From NCBI GenBank assembly GCA_026545225.1, contig CM048845.1, forward strand, positions 107,024,533 through 107,088,532: a DNA stretch of 64,000 bases, read 5' to 3'. This stretch comes from Cornus controversa (lineage: Eukaryota > Streptophyta > Magnoliopsida > Cornales > Cornaceae). The translations under genes and the position numbers were made by a program. Below are positions 13,101 through 23,858 of this stretch, one piece after another (position 1 is the stretch's first letter; each line of letters begins with the position of its first letter). Below the pieces are notes generated by a model. It worked only from the letters and a program-made list of their open reading frames with translations, did not search any database and was not told the origin of the DNA.

Positions 13101-16100
13101 AGCACCAACCACTTCTACCCTCCCCGAATTTGGTAGCGATGACCCTTCTCCAAAGCTTGGGTCTGTCTACCCCAAACCTCCAAAGCTTCTCTGCATTTCA
13201 TTATCAACTGATTTTTGTTAATGGATCTTATTATAAATGTTATGGTCAGCCTCGTGATGTTTTGCGAGAAGTTTTCCAACTAATATATTCATTACCACTT
13301 ATATTCTTATTTTTAATGTGTGTGTGTGTGCAAATTTCATTTTCCTATTATTAGGGTAAATTAAATTTACCTCCCCTGAGGCATAACATAATTACACGGG
13401 CCGCCACTGTTGATTCAAAAATTACAACATTTCTTTTGGAAGCAAATAGCATCTTTCAATCTCACTTAGAAACCTTATCACTATCTTTCAGCAACGGAAT
13501 GGGAAGTAGCGTTAAGAAGGAATGTCCTTTACCCAATTTATTATAATTATTTTTGTAGACAATCAAGATTGCAAAGAGATTCAAAGTTAATGAATTTATT
13601 TAGGGTAAATTATTCTGACTTCCCCTGAAGTTTAGACTTATTACCATGAAATGAAAGTTTTGAAAAAATTACTCTCACACCCTTAGTTAAAGTGACGACC
13701 CAATTATTCTTTGTGAATTTACCATACTATCCTCAGTGTTATTATATTTATTGTTAACTTTGTTGTTGATTTAAGCCTAATAAAATTAATTAATTTATCA
13801 TCCATCTCCTAGATTCACACCACCACCGCCAAACTCACCCCACCACCATAATCTCTCTCTCTCTCCTCCCCTCTCCACCGCCATGACCACCCTTGTTCCA
13901 CCACCCCAACACTTTCTCATCTCTCTCATATATATATATATATATATAACCCCAAAACAAACCCTAACTTCACATTTGTCTTTGTAACTTCCGATTGAAA
14001 AGCTCCGCAACTTTCTATTTGTTTTCAATCCAAAAGGTGACATTGGATGTTCAACTCTCTGAGTTGTCGGTTGCCGAACATTGGGCATTGAAAGACGGTT
14101 CATGTTTGACTTTGATTGCAAGCTCAAAAGAAAGTAAAAGAACCCTAATTTCATATTCTGTTTATGCGGCTACATTGCGAGGTACGGCTCTATTTTCTTG
14201 TTGGTTGTTGTGAAAAGTTCTATTTGACCGGAACACTTGATTGGTAAACTTCTCTGCCAGTCCAATTGATCTGATTTTGGGATTTCATCTGGTTTTTTTT
14301 TTCCTGAGAAGAAAAATGATTTTCACCAAGCCATCTTAATTCAAAGAAAGGGAATTGGTTTTTGACAGAAAGTTTGGGTTTGAAGTGATAAAGTGAGTTT
14401 TATAAAGAGAATGGGAATTTCAATTGGGGGATAAAGTGAACTGAAGAAAATATTACACGTCGCCGGAATCCGAAGAGGGGTTGGTAATCGCTCAAAGGAG
14501 TGATGGTGGTCGTGGTGGAGAAAGAGGCGGGTGGCAGTGGAGGTAGTGGTGGAGAGGGTGGTTGTGAAAGGCTATTAACGTAAAATTATAATTTCTTCTT
14601 AACAGAACTAAGAGAAGAGAAAGGGGATGGTAGGGGAAGGAGTGTGGTGGAGGAGAGAGAGATGAGAAAGAGCTGATAGGTGATGGTGGGGGAGGGAGTT
14701 GGTGATGCAAGAGAGTAGAGAAGAGATGGTGGGGGAGGGAATTGGTGGTGGAGGAGAGAGGTGATAGTGGTGGTGGAGATGAGGGGATGGCGGCAGAGGA
14801 ACTGCTGGTAGTGTCTGTTCTTCTAAGTATGTTTATTAAACATCTATATTAAAAATAAAATAGTATTAAATTTGTAATCTTACAATATTAGTAAGAATAA
14901 AATAGAAACTCTATTAATTTAAGGGCATTTTTGGTATTTTAAAAGATTTGTCTAACAGTATTAGCAGAGTTAGGGTTGACTGTAATTTTATCATACCTCA
15001 AGGGAGGTTGACTCCACTATTAACAATACTTTCCTCTGAAGGTAATAACCTCAAACATTAGAGGAGGTTAGGATAATTTACCCATTTATTTACTATCAGC
15101 AGTTGTAATTTGCACCCTATGTGCACTTGGTGGTCATCTTTGACCGCCCTTTAGCATTTTTATAAATAAAAAAAAGGCAACGATGAATCCATCGGGACCT
15201 GGGCCTTTGTCTCCACACCTCTTAGAGCCTTGAAAATCTCCTCTTCCTCAAAGGCTTTCCAACCGATTACACATCTCCATATGGATGCTTCTACATGAGA
15301 CTCCATCTAGTGTCGTCGTGTCGGTAAAAACAAATGCAATTCCATGTAAAACTCTTTGAAAAACTTTTCGACCACTAATCAAATTGCCTCCATCTTTAGA
15401 ACAACCCCTTCTACCTCTACTCTAGATATGGTTTTTACATTCTCATTTGCTCCTTGACAGAAGAATTTTGTGTTCTTATCCCCTCCCTTAACCATGCAAT
15501 GCTTGAAATCTGTTGCCAACTACTCTTTTCCACCAGGATAGCCTCCTCCATTCTTCTTTGGCTGACACTCCCAGAGAGTTTATAATTTCTTCAAGTCCAC
15601 CCTCCATCTATTGTAGTACTTCTGTGTCCGTAATCTCACTATAAATGGCTTAAGTAGTTATGTTTTTAACTTGGTTTTATTGTGGGTATGTTAATAACAT
15701 AATTGTTAAGCTGGTAGTATTTGTGTATACTGGATATTTTACTGTTGTATTTACGTTTTTTATTTGGTACTAAATATTAGTTATGTCTACATTGTGTGAA
15801 TTGGACATATTATAGGCATTGGTGATTGGGTTGAGCCCAATAATATATTGGAAGCAATTCTTAATTGACCATAAGTGTTTACTAATGAATAATTCAAACA
15901 TGGCAGATTAAATGTGACAAACTCCATTATTTTTATTATTGATAATCATGTTTTACATTTTTTTTTTTTTGGGCACAACAGATATGTTGGGCAAACATGT
16001 TTCATGTTTGAGTTTTAGAGGGGAAATGGAAAACAGAAATATTTTTCAAATTTAAGAACTGCTGAACATCACAATAATCTGCAGTGCATATCAAAAGTGG

Positions 16101-18387
16101 ATTGACTCAAATCCAAACACGCTGGAAAAAATTACTCATCTGACTTTTATGTTTTGACCAATCCAATCTAGAGATGCTATCAACCGGCTACATTTGAGCC
16201 ATCTAATAATAACTCCTTACTTTTCACCTTCGAATTTAAGGTTTTCATTTAACACCAAAAAGTAAAGAGAAAAACAAGGGTGCTAATGATCTGACCTGTT
16301 ATGACAACATCCGTAAGATTTTGACCATGGATTAAGCTCCCATAACGAGGTCCAGGAAACTCTCTTCCATGTCCATATGATGGCAAAGGGGGCATCAGCG
16401 GCCAATAGTTCTCGTCCTGATATAGGGCATATAAGACACAGGTATACCAAAAATAATAATAACGAGATAAAAAAGAAAAAAGAAAAAAAAAGCTAATATA
16501 CAAACTCAAGGCTTCAGTAAATTAATACGTTCAAGTAGGGGTGCACAAAGAACCGTTGGAACCTGAACCGGAACCGTATCTAAACCGAACCATTTACTAC
16601 GATTCCGGTTTCAGTTCCAGGTCCATTAGGACTGAACCGTTGAAAATGGTTCCTTAGAACCGGAACCGTAACTTATATATATAATATATATTGTATCATA
16701 ATATAAATATATTGTAATCTGAAATCAGTCCTAAATCTAATACTCATTCCCTCACCTCACCTCACGAGTCAAGACAACGCAGCCCTAAAGCTTCTCACTC
16801 TATGAGTCTTAGGTCTCTCTACGGCAGTAACAGCACTCCTTCACTCCGGTCTCCTGCACGGCAGCACCTGGTATCTCTCTCTCTCTCTTTCTCAATCACT
16901 CAATCTCTCTCTCCGACTCTACCATCCCTTTTCTCTCTCTTTTTTTGGGGGTTTGTGGTGTAACTGGTGTTGGTTTGTAGCAAGTGAGCAACCAACAGTT
17001 TATCTCTACTGGAATTGCAGATACCTCTAGTGAACAGTGTAACAAGGTTTTTCCTGGCACAGTGACTCATCTTCAGAGTTAGCAGCTTGGAGCTCTTTTG
17101 GTTGAAATTTTGGAGTTTCCATTACGTTCAACTAGCCTGAGAATTAGGTTTCCTAGGGTAATTGGGTGTTGCTATGTTCTTTATAATTGTGAAACAAGAG
17201 AAACATAGAGGTAAATTACTTATATTTGGAACTTGGATGATGATATTTTGATTTATGGGGCTTGCTGTTGTATAATTGTATTTATGGGGCTTCCTGTTGT
17301 ATAATTGTATATTTGTCTAATTGTATTTGGAAAATGATAAAAAAGAACTTGGAAGATGATATTCAGTGGTTCTACAGTTTATGGGGCTTGCTGTTGTACA
17401 AAAGAATTTGCTCTTTCATAATTGTATTTTAATGACTCCCTCATGCTTTTGATACTCAAAAGAATTCAGAAACTAAGGAACCGAACGTGTGCACCTGTAA
17501 AGAGTGCTCTAAGAAATATTATCAATCAAAATTAAGTTCTAATATTTACTATTTCGTCAAAAATATATATCTTATTATTCTTCAACGTTAACGTCCCCCA
17601 AAGTGAGTTCCTGACTCCATTACTCACCATAGAGAAAACAACAAACAAACTAAGAAGTAGCAATATTTTTTGAAGCATGCCAATCGTAGCCTAATCTAAC
17701 CAAAGATAGTAGGACTTGAGTTACAAAATAGAAGTTAACATCCCCTAAATTAACATAAATTATCAAATCCTTCGTACAGTCGCCAACAAAATGTATCTTA
17801 TTTTATACTGAAGAAGAAGACGACACGACCGTCCTACCAGTACCAATTGTCAATTTACCTATAACACTTCCAAAAACCCAACAAAAATTCTATTTTTTGA
17901 TCGTTTTTCCTACATTTTCTCGGTAACCAAACAACGCTAAAACCAAAGTAAACATAAAAGAACAAAGATCACGTACATCAATTCCAAGTATAACGGCACC
18001 TTCTGCAAGAAAGAGAGTCATGTGGCTTGTAAGATTGAATGGGGCAGTGAGCCAATGCCCAGGCTGAACATTAAGCTGACCACCACCTCTCTTTTCAATT
18101 TCCGTTATTGCCCTCTTGAAAGCCTTCGTATTTAGGGTCACGCCATCGCCAACTCCGCCTAAATCAGTCAGATTGAAGGCCACCCGCCGGAGATTCGGGA
18201 TGGGCCTCGACGGTGGGACCCACCGGCGGATTACCAAGAGCCGATCGACGGCGCTCCTTTGCCAGAGACAGATCAAAGCGAATCCGACGATCCACAGGAG
18301 AATAAGAAGCGTCTGGTACGATGGTATCAACCGAAGCGAACGATTGCGGTCAAGTTTTCGGTGATGAGACCTCAAAGCATCTGCCAT
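4118..18387 (-). CDS. GH28 polygalacturonase-like protein, five exons, 486 aa
   Basis: Pectin-active glycoside hydrolase family 28 protein predicted to act in the wall or secretory pathway. Exons read on the minus strand: 18387-17977, 16416-16296, 10062-9814, 7905-7752, 4643-4118; every junction is GT-AG and the sum is 1461 nt, an exact frame. Residues 25-42 form one hydrophobic segment after a basic N-terminus, so it may be a type II membrane or signal-anchor protein. GH28 motifs: NTD at 254-256 in NTDGIDPD, DD at 277-278 in VGDDGVAIKSG, and RIK at 343-345. The usual third motif with a catalytic-site histidine (G-HG) is replaced by SAGVSIGSEMSGG (312-324), which from memory is the form in this plant clade. 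The start at 18387 (MADALRSHH) fits relatives better than the in-frame ATG at 18411. Introns are 3.1, 1.9, 6.2 and 1.6 kb and are full of repeats. Hydrolase activity is inferred, not shown. Confidence 0.94.
6284..6691. repeat. Direct tandem duplication, copy 1 (about 410 bp)
   Basis: Begins AACGTTAGACTTC and ends GCTCAGTGAATTT. It is nearly identical by eye to 6714-7126, with scattered substitutions and a few short indels, so the duplication is fairly recent. The reading frame preserved on the minus strand in copy 2 is frameshifted here by an extra C in TTCCAAGG. Confidence 0.88.
6714..7126. repeat. Direct tandem duplication, copy 2 (about 413 bp)
   Basis: Second copy of the unit at 6284. 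On the minus strand it contains an open reading stretch of 64 codons (7027-6833) including LEETWEAARAKLIALASKKK, preceded by a possible splice acceptor TATAG. It may be a captured exon fragment; I do not recognise the parent protein. Confidence 0.85.
7906..9813 (-). other. Intron 3 of the polygalacturonase-like gene
   Basis: A 1.9-kb intron without coding potential that I recognise. It includes a 61-bp direct tandem duplication at 8821-8942 and a stretch at 8460-8560 resembling other GACAC-rich degenerate repeats in the window (33570-33980, 37080-37360, 45470-45840). Confidence 0.65.
8821..8942. repeat. 61-bp direct tandem duplication
   Basis: The segment starting ACCATGTCCATGTTGTGTC is repeated immediately downstream with two or three substitutions (period 61 bp). 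Confidence 0.85.
11027..11455. mobile_element. Non-autonomous hAT-like element, 429 bp, perfect 8-bp target duplication
   Basis: Termini are TAGGTATGTCAA and TTGACATCCCTA, which are near-inverted repeats. The perfect 8-bp direct repeat ACATTGCA flanks the element at 11019-11026 and 11456-11463, the length expected for hAT transposition. No transposase coding is present. It lies in an intron of the polygalacturonase-like gene. Confidence 0.85.
12132..13199 (-). mobile_element. 5'-truncated LINE (L1-type) fragment with 15-bp target duplication
   Basis: The minus strand carries broken coding sequence for the region after reverse transcriptase, including the zinc-binding domain (FEVRSFYRSLSAG and WKVVWRTKAPIKVAFF), with frameshifts between blocks. 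The 3' end on this strand is an A-rich tail (T run at about 12147-12156). Near-perfect 15-bp flanking repeats, GCTTCTCTGTATTTC at 12132-12146 and GCTTCTCTGCATTTC at 13185-13199, differ at one base and indicate target-primed insertion. The same family occurs in the opposite orientation at 37722-38718. It is dead and sits in intron 2 of the polygalacturonase-like gene. Confidence 0.88.
13594..15092. mobile_element. Mutator-like foldback element, 1481 bp, perfect 9-bp duplication
   Basis: The element spans 13603-15083. Ends are GGGTAAATTATTCTGACTTC on the left and the reverse complement of GGGTAAATTATCCTAACCTC on the right. The 9-bp direct repeat ATTTATTTA flanks both ends exactly (13594-13602 and 15084-15092), the duplication size typical of Mutator-like elements. 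The interior is pyrimidine-rich on one side and purine-rich on the other (about 13850-13920 versus 14500-14780), so open frames there are low complexity. It shares termini with the palindrome at 19905-21115. A further terminus-like stretch starts at about 13355. Confidence 0.82.
15165..15640 (-). pseudogene. LINE fragment: start of the reverse transcriptase region
   Basis: On the minus strand the degraded frame reads through FEEEEIFKALRG and then, in another frame, GDKGPGPDGFIVA, matching the conserved GPDGF start of plant LINE reverse transcriptase domains. Frameshifts break it throughout. It may come from the same LINE family as 12147-13184, but the intervening reverse transcriptase core is missing. 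Confidence 0.72.
16417..17976 (-). other. Intron 1 of the polygalacturonase-like gene
   Basis: A 1.56-kb intron. Nearly all of it is occupied by a likely hAT-like element (16536-17499). The remainder up to 17976 is unassigned AT-rich sequence. Confidence 0.7.
16536..17499. mobile_element. Probable hAT-like non-autonomous element (TAGGGGTGCACA terminus)
   Basis: The left end TAGGGGTGCACAAAGAACCG is followed by AACCGGAACCG-type repeats. The right end TGTGCACCTGTA is a rough inverted match. The left terminal sequence recurs at 30991. No matching target duplication was found, so the right boundary is tentative. The interior includes a CT-rich leader-like stretch (about 16760-16940). Confidence 0.55.
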
Positions 18388-19279
18388 TTTATCAGAAGTG
18401 AAAATTACCAAATAAACACAAGATTGTAGATTGGGAACAAATTAGGATTCATGAGCAATGAAGCAAGTTGAATTAACGTTGAATTAACTCTCTTTCTCTA
18501 CAACGTACACGGGAAGAGTGTTCTGTAGAGATTGAGAAACAAAACAAAATGGTTTTCGTTTTGTTGCCATCTTCTTATTGGGCTTTGAGATTGATTTCTG
18601 GGCACTCAAGGTTCGTTACCTTGCAAGGCCCAATCCAAGAAATACTATTTCACAGTTTTTTTTTTTGGGTCATGATGGTCTATGGTCATCGATAAAAGGG
18701 TCAAAGCCCGAGTGTTTTTCCAATACATTACTCAAGTAATGGTCGTACCAATCAATATTTTTTTTAATAACTAAAAATATTTTATTACCACAAAAAGAAA
18801 GACATATAATGAGGTTCAAAACACAAAATTTTCAATTTAATGTGAGTTGTATTATTGGTCTTTTGTTTTTAGTAAATAAGTTTAAAATTTTGTTTTGAAG
18901 CTCCTTTTGAAGAGAAATGATATGTAGTTTCTTATTTGTTAAGAGTATTTTATATAACTTTCACTATCCTAATTATTTTCCTTTTATATATAATCTTTCT
19001 AGTTTTATATAAATTCACTTCAAGAATATACTACTACTATAATATAGTAATACATAAACTATATATCTCACAAGATAGTTGATCTCTCATGTCTTTTCTT
19101 ATTCTTGAAGAATTCGTACTTGTTAGTAACTCCAGTAAGAAATTGATTTGTACAACCTAAACTCTAACTCTGATTTGAGACAAAAATAAAAAAAGGTAAA
19201 TAAATAAATAGCCATCAAAAATACAAAAAATGAAACTGTTTGCTGTTGTATACCTTGGATTCGGCTCCTTTACGTTGCT
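18388..19279. promoter_or_regulatory. 5' flank of the polygalacturonase-like gene
   Basis: Expected promoter and 5' untranslated region of the minus-strand gene starting at 18387. No convincing TATA box was found within 200 bp. The rest, to the hAT element at 19288, is AT-rich and featureless. Confidence 0.4.
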
Positions 19280-19841
19280 GTGTGGTCTAGGGATGGCAAT
19301 TTGTCCTGTCCCGTCGGGTACCTGTCCCGTTTAAAATTCGTTTATTGAACCGTTTAAGAAAACGAGGTGGGAATGGGGTTAGAGAAAATAACCCACGTTT
19401 AAACGGGGCGGGGACGGGGGTAAGACCCTACCCCGACGGGTACCTGCCCCGTTTAAGTAAATATATATATATTTATACTTATATATATAATATATAGAGG
19501 AAATATTAATATTATATATATCATATAACTATACAAGTTTATTATATCAGTAATGGATGACTCAATATTATCCATTGTGTTGCAAGTACCTAAACGTGTA
19601 TTTTTGGTGTATATGTATCAAAATATCAAATTTATTATTATAAAAAATTTTGGATTAAAAAAAAATGTATAAACGGGACGGGGCGGGGAAAGTTAAACTA
19701 TTATGGGAATGGGGAAGTCAAAACCCGCCCCGTTTATACACGGTTGCAGGGCGGGGACGGGGTGGGAAAAGTTAAACGGTTTCGGTTATGGGGAAGGCAA
19801 AACCCGCCCCGCCCCGCCCCGTTGCCATCCCTAGTGTGGTC
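19280..19841. mobile_element. hAT-like MITE (TAGGGATGGCAA termini), perfect 8-bp duplication
   Basis: The element spans 19288-19833 (546 bp). Ends are TAGGGATGGCAA and TTGCCATCCCTA, exact inverted repeats of 12 bp. The flanking 8-bp direct repeats GTGTGGTC at 19280-19287 and 19834-19841 are identical, which is diagnostic of hAT-type insertion. Subterminal regions are rich in ACGGGGCGGG-type motifs on both sides. No transposase is encoded. Confidence 0.92.
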
Positions 19842-19895
19842 TGCTACTTGATCTATTGTTCGATAGCACCCTATGTCAATAATAGTCCGAATCAA

Positions 19896-20683
19896 AAAGA
19901 AAAAGGGTAAATTAGACTGACCTTCTCTGAAGTTTGGCCTAATTATACACGACATCAAACTAATAAATTTTGTTACAATGACTTCCTCTGAGATTTGTTT
20001 CGTTAGACAGAGACCCCCATCCGTCCAAAATTTAGTTTTGTCAAAAAATTTAGGATAAATTACACTGACCTTCCTTAAGGTTTGACCTAATTACACCCAA
20101 CATTAAACTAATTGATTTTTTTACAATGACCTCTACTGTAAAATAAATGAACTAACCGATGTTAACTTTTCGGTGAAATATCTATTATACCTTTAATATT
20201 ATATTGATATAAAAATTAAAATATTTATATATATATAATGACACTTTTGCCTATCTAATATAATAATATTTATTATATTATATATATAGTAAATATTATA
20301 TATATATATAGATATATATGCGTGTGTGTGCGCACAACCCGAGCTGCCATCATCACCCTCATTGACACCACACCAAGACCACTGCTATGCCACAGACCAA
20401 ACCCACCACTCACGGTTGCCATGCCGTGAACCACCACTAACAGAGCCACCATGAGCCACCACAACCATCGTGCACAACCCCAGCTGCCATGGCAGCTTCA
20501 TCAACCTCACCATAATGGTGGCCATGGCAGATGGGGTTGTGCACGATGGTTGTGGTGGCTCATGGTGGCTCGGCTAGTGGTGGTTCAAGGCATGACAGCC
20601 GTGAGTGGTGGGTTTGCTCTGTGGCATGGCGATGGTCTTGGTGTGGTGTTGATGGAGTGATAATGGCAGCTAGCGCGCGCGCG

Positions 20684-20715
<32 letters not shown>

Positions 20716-21124
20716 ATATAATATTTACTATATATATAATATAGTAAATATTATGATATTAGATGGGCAAAAGTGTTAGTTTATATATATAAATATTTTA
20801 ATTTTTATATCAATATAATATTAAGGGTATAATAGACATTTCACCCAAAAGTTAACATCGGTTAGTTCATTTCTGTTACAGGGGAGGTCATTGTAACAAA
20901 ATTAATTAGTTTGATGCTGGGTGTAATTAGGCCAAACCTTAGGGGAGGTCAGTGTAATTTACCCTAAATTTTTTGACAAAACTAACGGAATTTTGGACAG
21001 AGGGGGTCTTTGTCTAACAGAGCAAACCTCAGGGGAGGTCATTATAACAAAATTCATTAATTTAATATTGGATGTAATTAGGTCAAACTTCAGGGGAGGT
21101 CAGTGTAATTTACCCAAAGAAAAA
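19896..21124. mobile_element. 1.2-kb near-complete palindrome, Mutator-like foldback with 9-bp duplication
   Basis: The element spans 19905-21115. It begins GGGTAAATTAGACTGACC and ends GGTCAGTGTAATTTACCC. The two halves are inverted copies of each other over almost their full length (arms of roughly 590 bp around a short centre near 20500-20530). The perfect 9-bp duplication AAAGAAAAA lies at 19896-19904 and 21116-21124. Each arm also contains a second internal copy of the terminus (near 20050 and 20965), suggesting a duplicated or nested terminus. Proline- and glycine-rich open frames in the middle are mirror images and are not credible genes. Confidence 0.88.
20673..20715. repeat. Compound GC/AC/AT dinucleotide microsatellite
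   Basis: A GC run passes into an AC run and then an AT run in the right arm of the palindrome. The left arm has only a shortened GT/GC version near 20320-20333, so the arms differ by microsatellite expansion here. Confidence 0.9.
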
Positions 21125-21222
21125 AATGTGTGAATGAAAATGCCACCATTTTGATTCAAAAGGCCAAACAAAATTTGCTAGTTTTCTTCCTTGCAACGAT
21201 TTCCTTCTTTTTCTTCTACAAT

Positions 21223-21620
21223 AAAACCTCTATAAATTAATAGTGTTGGAATAACATAAATTCTATTAATTAAGCGAGATATTAATTTATTGATAAATTA
21301 ATAACTTATTAATTTAACAAGATATTTTATATACATTATTTATTTATCTTCAAAACAAGAGTTTATTATTATTATTATTATTAACCTTGTTAAATTTATC
21401 TTGTCAAGAAAAGACAAACAACACTAGATTTATATTTGAAGAAAACATCATAATTAGTCTTATATGTACTTCTTACTAAATTATTAATTTATGCAATAAG
21501 TTAGAATTTTGAAATATTTTATTTTATAAATTTAACGAAATTATTAATTTAGTACCTTGGCCCAAGTCGAGACTAACGTAATTTATTATTTAAAAGAGAT
21601 TATTAATTTATAGAGGTTTT
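21223..21620. mobile_element. MITE with AAAACCTCTATAAATTAAT termini
   Basis: The 398-bp element has perfect 19-bp terminal inverted repeats, AAAACCTCTATAAATTAAT at the left and its reverse complement at the right end. The short direct repeat ACAAT flanks both ends. The interior is AT-rich with no coding. The superfamily is not certain from the duplication length. Confidence 0.8.
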
Positions 21621-21875
21621 ACAATATGTTCCGACTCTGGCTGCCATTTGGGTCTCAGAGAGAGGGATTCCAAAGAGAACAAAACTTTCACACAGCTTAA
21701 AGGATTTGTCCAAATATTTATTGATCTGGCTCTGACTGACGTGGTGTGTTGTCCACCATTGTTACAAGTGGACCACATTGGTTTGGACCTCATGTATGAG
21801 ATTCTAAAACTCGTAGAGCTACTTTTTAGTTTGACCTCCTCAACCTAGATGTAATTTTGATTTTTTTTCCTAATT

Positions 21876-21980
21876 GGGAGACTCGCACATACTTTTTTGC
21901 TTACTCTGGAACATGAACCCCTCCCCCCTCCTCCTCTTTGAAGATGAGAAAGTTATACCATTAAGCTACAAATGCTTTGG
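21876..21980 (-). repeat. tRNA-derived SINE head
   Basis: On the minus strand, GCATTTGTAGCTTAATGGTATAAC contains an A-box match (TAGCTTAATGG), followed about 35 nt later by a B-box-like GGTTCATGTTCC. The anticodon arm does not fold as a functional tRNA. This is typical of a SINE 5' region. Confidence 0.6.
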
Positions 21981-23029
21981 TAAATAATTTTGATATAGGA
22001 TATAACAAAATTTAATGATCACTATTCTTTTTGTTTTCACTTATTCTCAAGAGGGCCATGCATGTATGGTTGTAGTGTATGTTAACTAATTTTGAATAAC
22101 ATTTTGTTCCATTTTGACCAAGGCAGCTGGGAGGGGGCCATGGCCCCCCAATTTTATTTTATTTTTTTGAAAATTCTATTAATGGTATTAATTTATAGTT
22201 ATCCATGGTGATTTTGTATAGGAAAATTTAAGCCCCCCTCCCCCCAATCTTTTAAAAATTCTTATATATGGTTTCTACAAAAGTAATTATCAAAGTCCAA
22301 TAAACTTTTTTTTAAATACAAATATGGTATAAAAAAAGTGTTAATTACTATTGTCATCCTTGCTAAAATATATTAGTAGTACTCTATTCATATTTATATA
22401 ATTATATATTATTTGTTATGAATTAAAGAGAGAAGAAAAAAAAAGGTTAATTTTATATTACTAGTTTGGGCTCCCAAATAAATATTTTTGGCTTTGCCCT
22501 TGAATGACATTTACCCATATACATTTATATAACACATATATATTATATACCTTTATACATATACACATATATATAAATATAAGTAAACATATAAATTAAT
22601 ATTAATTTGAATTTTTTTTTGTGCAATTGTTTCAAGCTATCATGTATTCGATTACAAAAAATCTGAATGCATAGAATCCTAGCTCCCACCCCCCATCATA
22701 GAATCCTCACTTAGCCCCTAATTTTGGTTTTCTTCCTAATTTGAAAATCGTAGTTTCAGTTGATTTTATCCTCTAAATAGAAAAAATGTAATTTGAAACA
22801 TGATAATCTTTTTCTCGTTAATTCTCTAATGTTACGTTATGTCATTTTTCTTTTAACTGCCAATTCTATGTAAGCTAACATACTTGTTATCTAAGTACTG
22901 ACCCTAGAGGGGTGGATATGGTCTTTGGCAAATATTGGAATTTAATCGAATTGCTTTTAATTAACTTTGATATGTTATAAATTATAAAATGTATATTAGA
23001 AAGTTACACATGTCTATGTATATTGAAAT
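21981..23029. other. Unassigned AT-rich intergenic sequence
   Basis: No gene is seen. The palindromic stretch GGGGGCCATGGCCCCC near 22134 and C-rich tracts near 22233 and 22690 resemble degraded transposon sequence, but no boundaries could be defined. Confidence 0.5.
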
Positions 23030-23858
23030 TGATGATGCAGAAATTGTCGCACGGTTCGAGTCAACGCTAACATGAAAAAGACAAGGGAAAGGTAACCAGA
23101 AGGACACAGGCGTGGTGCCAGCCGACTACGCTCCGATAGTCAAGTCAAAAATCGAAAGGGCTTAAAAAGCTATAAAAGGCGTAGAGGGTATTAATTGCAT
23201 ACCTGGAATATGGATCGCCCTTATATTTATAGAAATCAGATGACACTGTATCCGAGTAAGAGACTAACCCTTCAGTTTTCAAGCCTATATGGAGATAGGA
23301 GAGTCGTGGTCAATGTTCACCTCTCATCCACGTCACATGAATCACGATCGCCCACGTCACATAAAATACAATTGGAGTCAAATACCTCATCAGATGTCCC
23401 TTGTTCATTAAGGTTGTTTGTCGAACCTTAGGAACACCTTGATCAACTCGTTGGGCCATGACCCATACTCTTGTTTAAGAGAAATGAATCTTTGATGTAC
23501 GCCTAGTCAGAACCAGTTGGGTTTCCAATTCGGGCCTACCCTAAGGAATCCCTGAGACCCAGCCCCTAGCTAGCCGGTCCTGGGTAGCTGGCCTAGATGC
23601 CCGGCCTTGGCCAGCCCTGGATACCCTGCCTTGGTCGATCCTGGGTGGCCGGCCTGGGGCAGTTGGTCTGTCCAATCTCCTTGGTCAGTCTAGTTTACTT
23701 TAGTCGGTCCAATCTCTTTGATAAACTTGGCTAAGGTTAACCCCTTTTCAACCTTCTATAGACCTTATTCTATACTCTTGGTTACATTCTTATACCTCAT
23801 TATGTACTAGCAAGGTATCATATTTGCACAGTGTGTGTTTGATCATTTCTTATGGACA
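23030..23858 (-). mobile_element. Ty3/gypsy-type LTR A (3' LTR of unit 1)
   Basis: Begins TGATGATGCAG and ends GGACA on the plus strand, giving TG...CA ends. It is flanked on its left by non-element DNA, not by a primer-binding site. It matches LTR B (26715-27488) over the full length, with many substitutions and some indels. A minus-strand TATA motif (TATAAATATAAGG) lies near 23219-23231. The element reads right to left. Confidence 0.85.

Larger units (their letters stand above)
10063..16295 (-). other. 6.2-kb intron 2 of the polygalacturonase-like gene, filled with transposons
   Basis: The splice donor (ACAG|GTCAGA) and acceptor (CAACAG|GG) join a split glycine codon. Inside are a hAT-like element with an 8-bp duplication (11027-11455), a LINE 3' fragment with a 15-bp duplication (12147-13184), a foldback with a 9-bp duplication (13603-15083) and a LINE reverse-transcriptase fragment (15165-15640). 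Confidence 0.85.

Noticed and set aside
13798-14154. 118-codon minus-strand ORF
   Set aside because: Lies in the foldback element and is composed of GA/CT microsatellite translation (Gly/Glu/Arg-rich); no family signature.
20273-20716. Several Gly/Val/His-rich ORFs on both strands
   Set aside because: They are mirror-image readings of the palindrome arms and change with the microsatellite; not genes.
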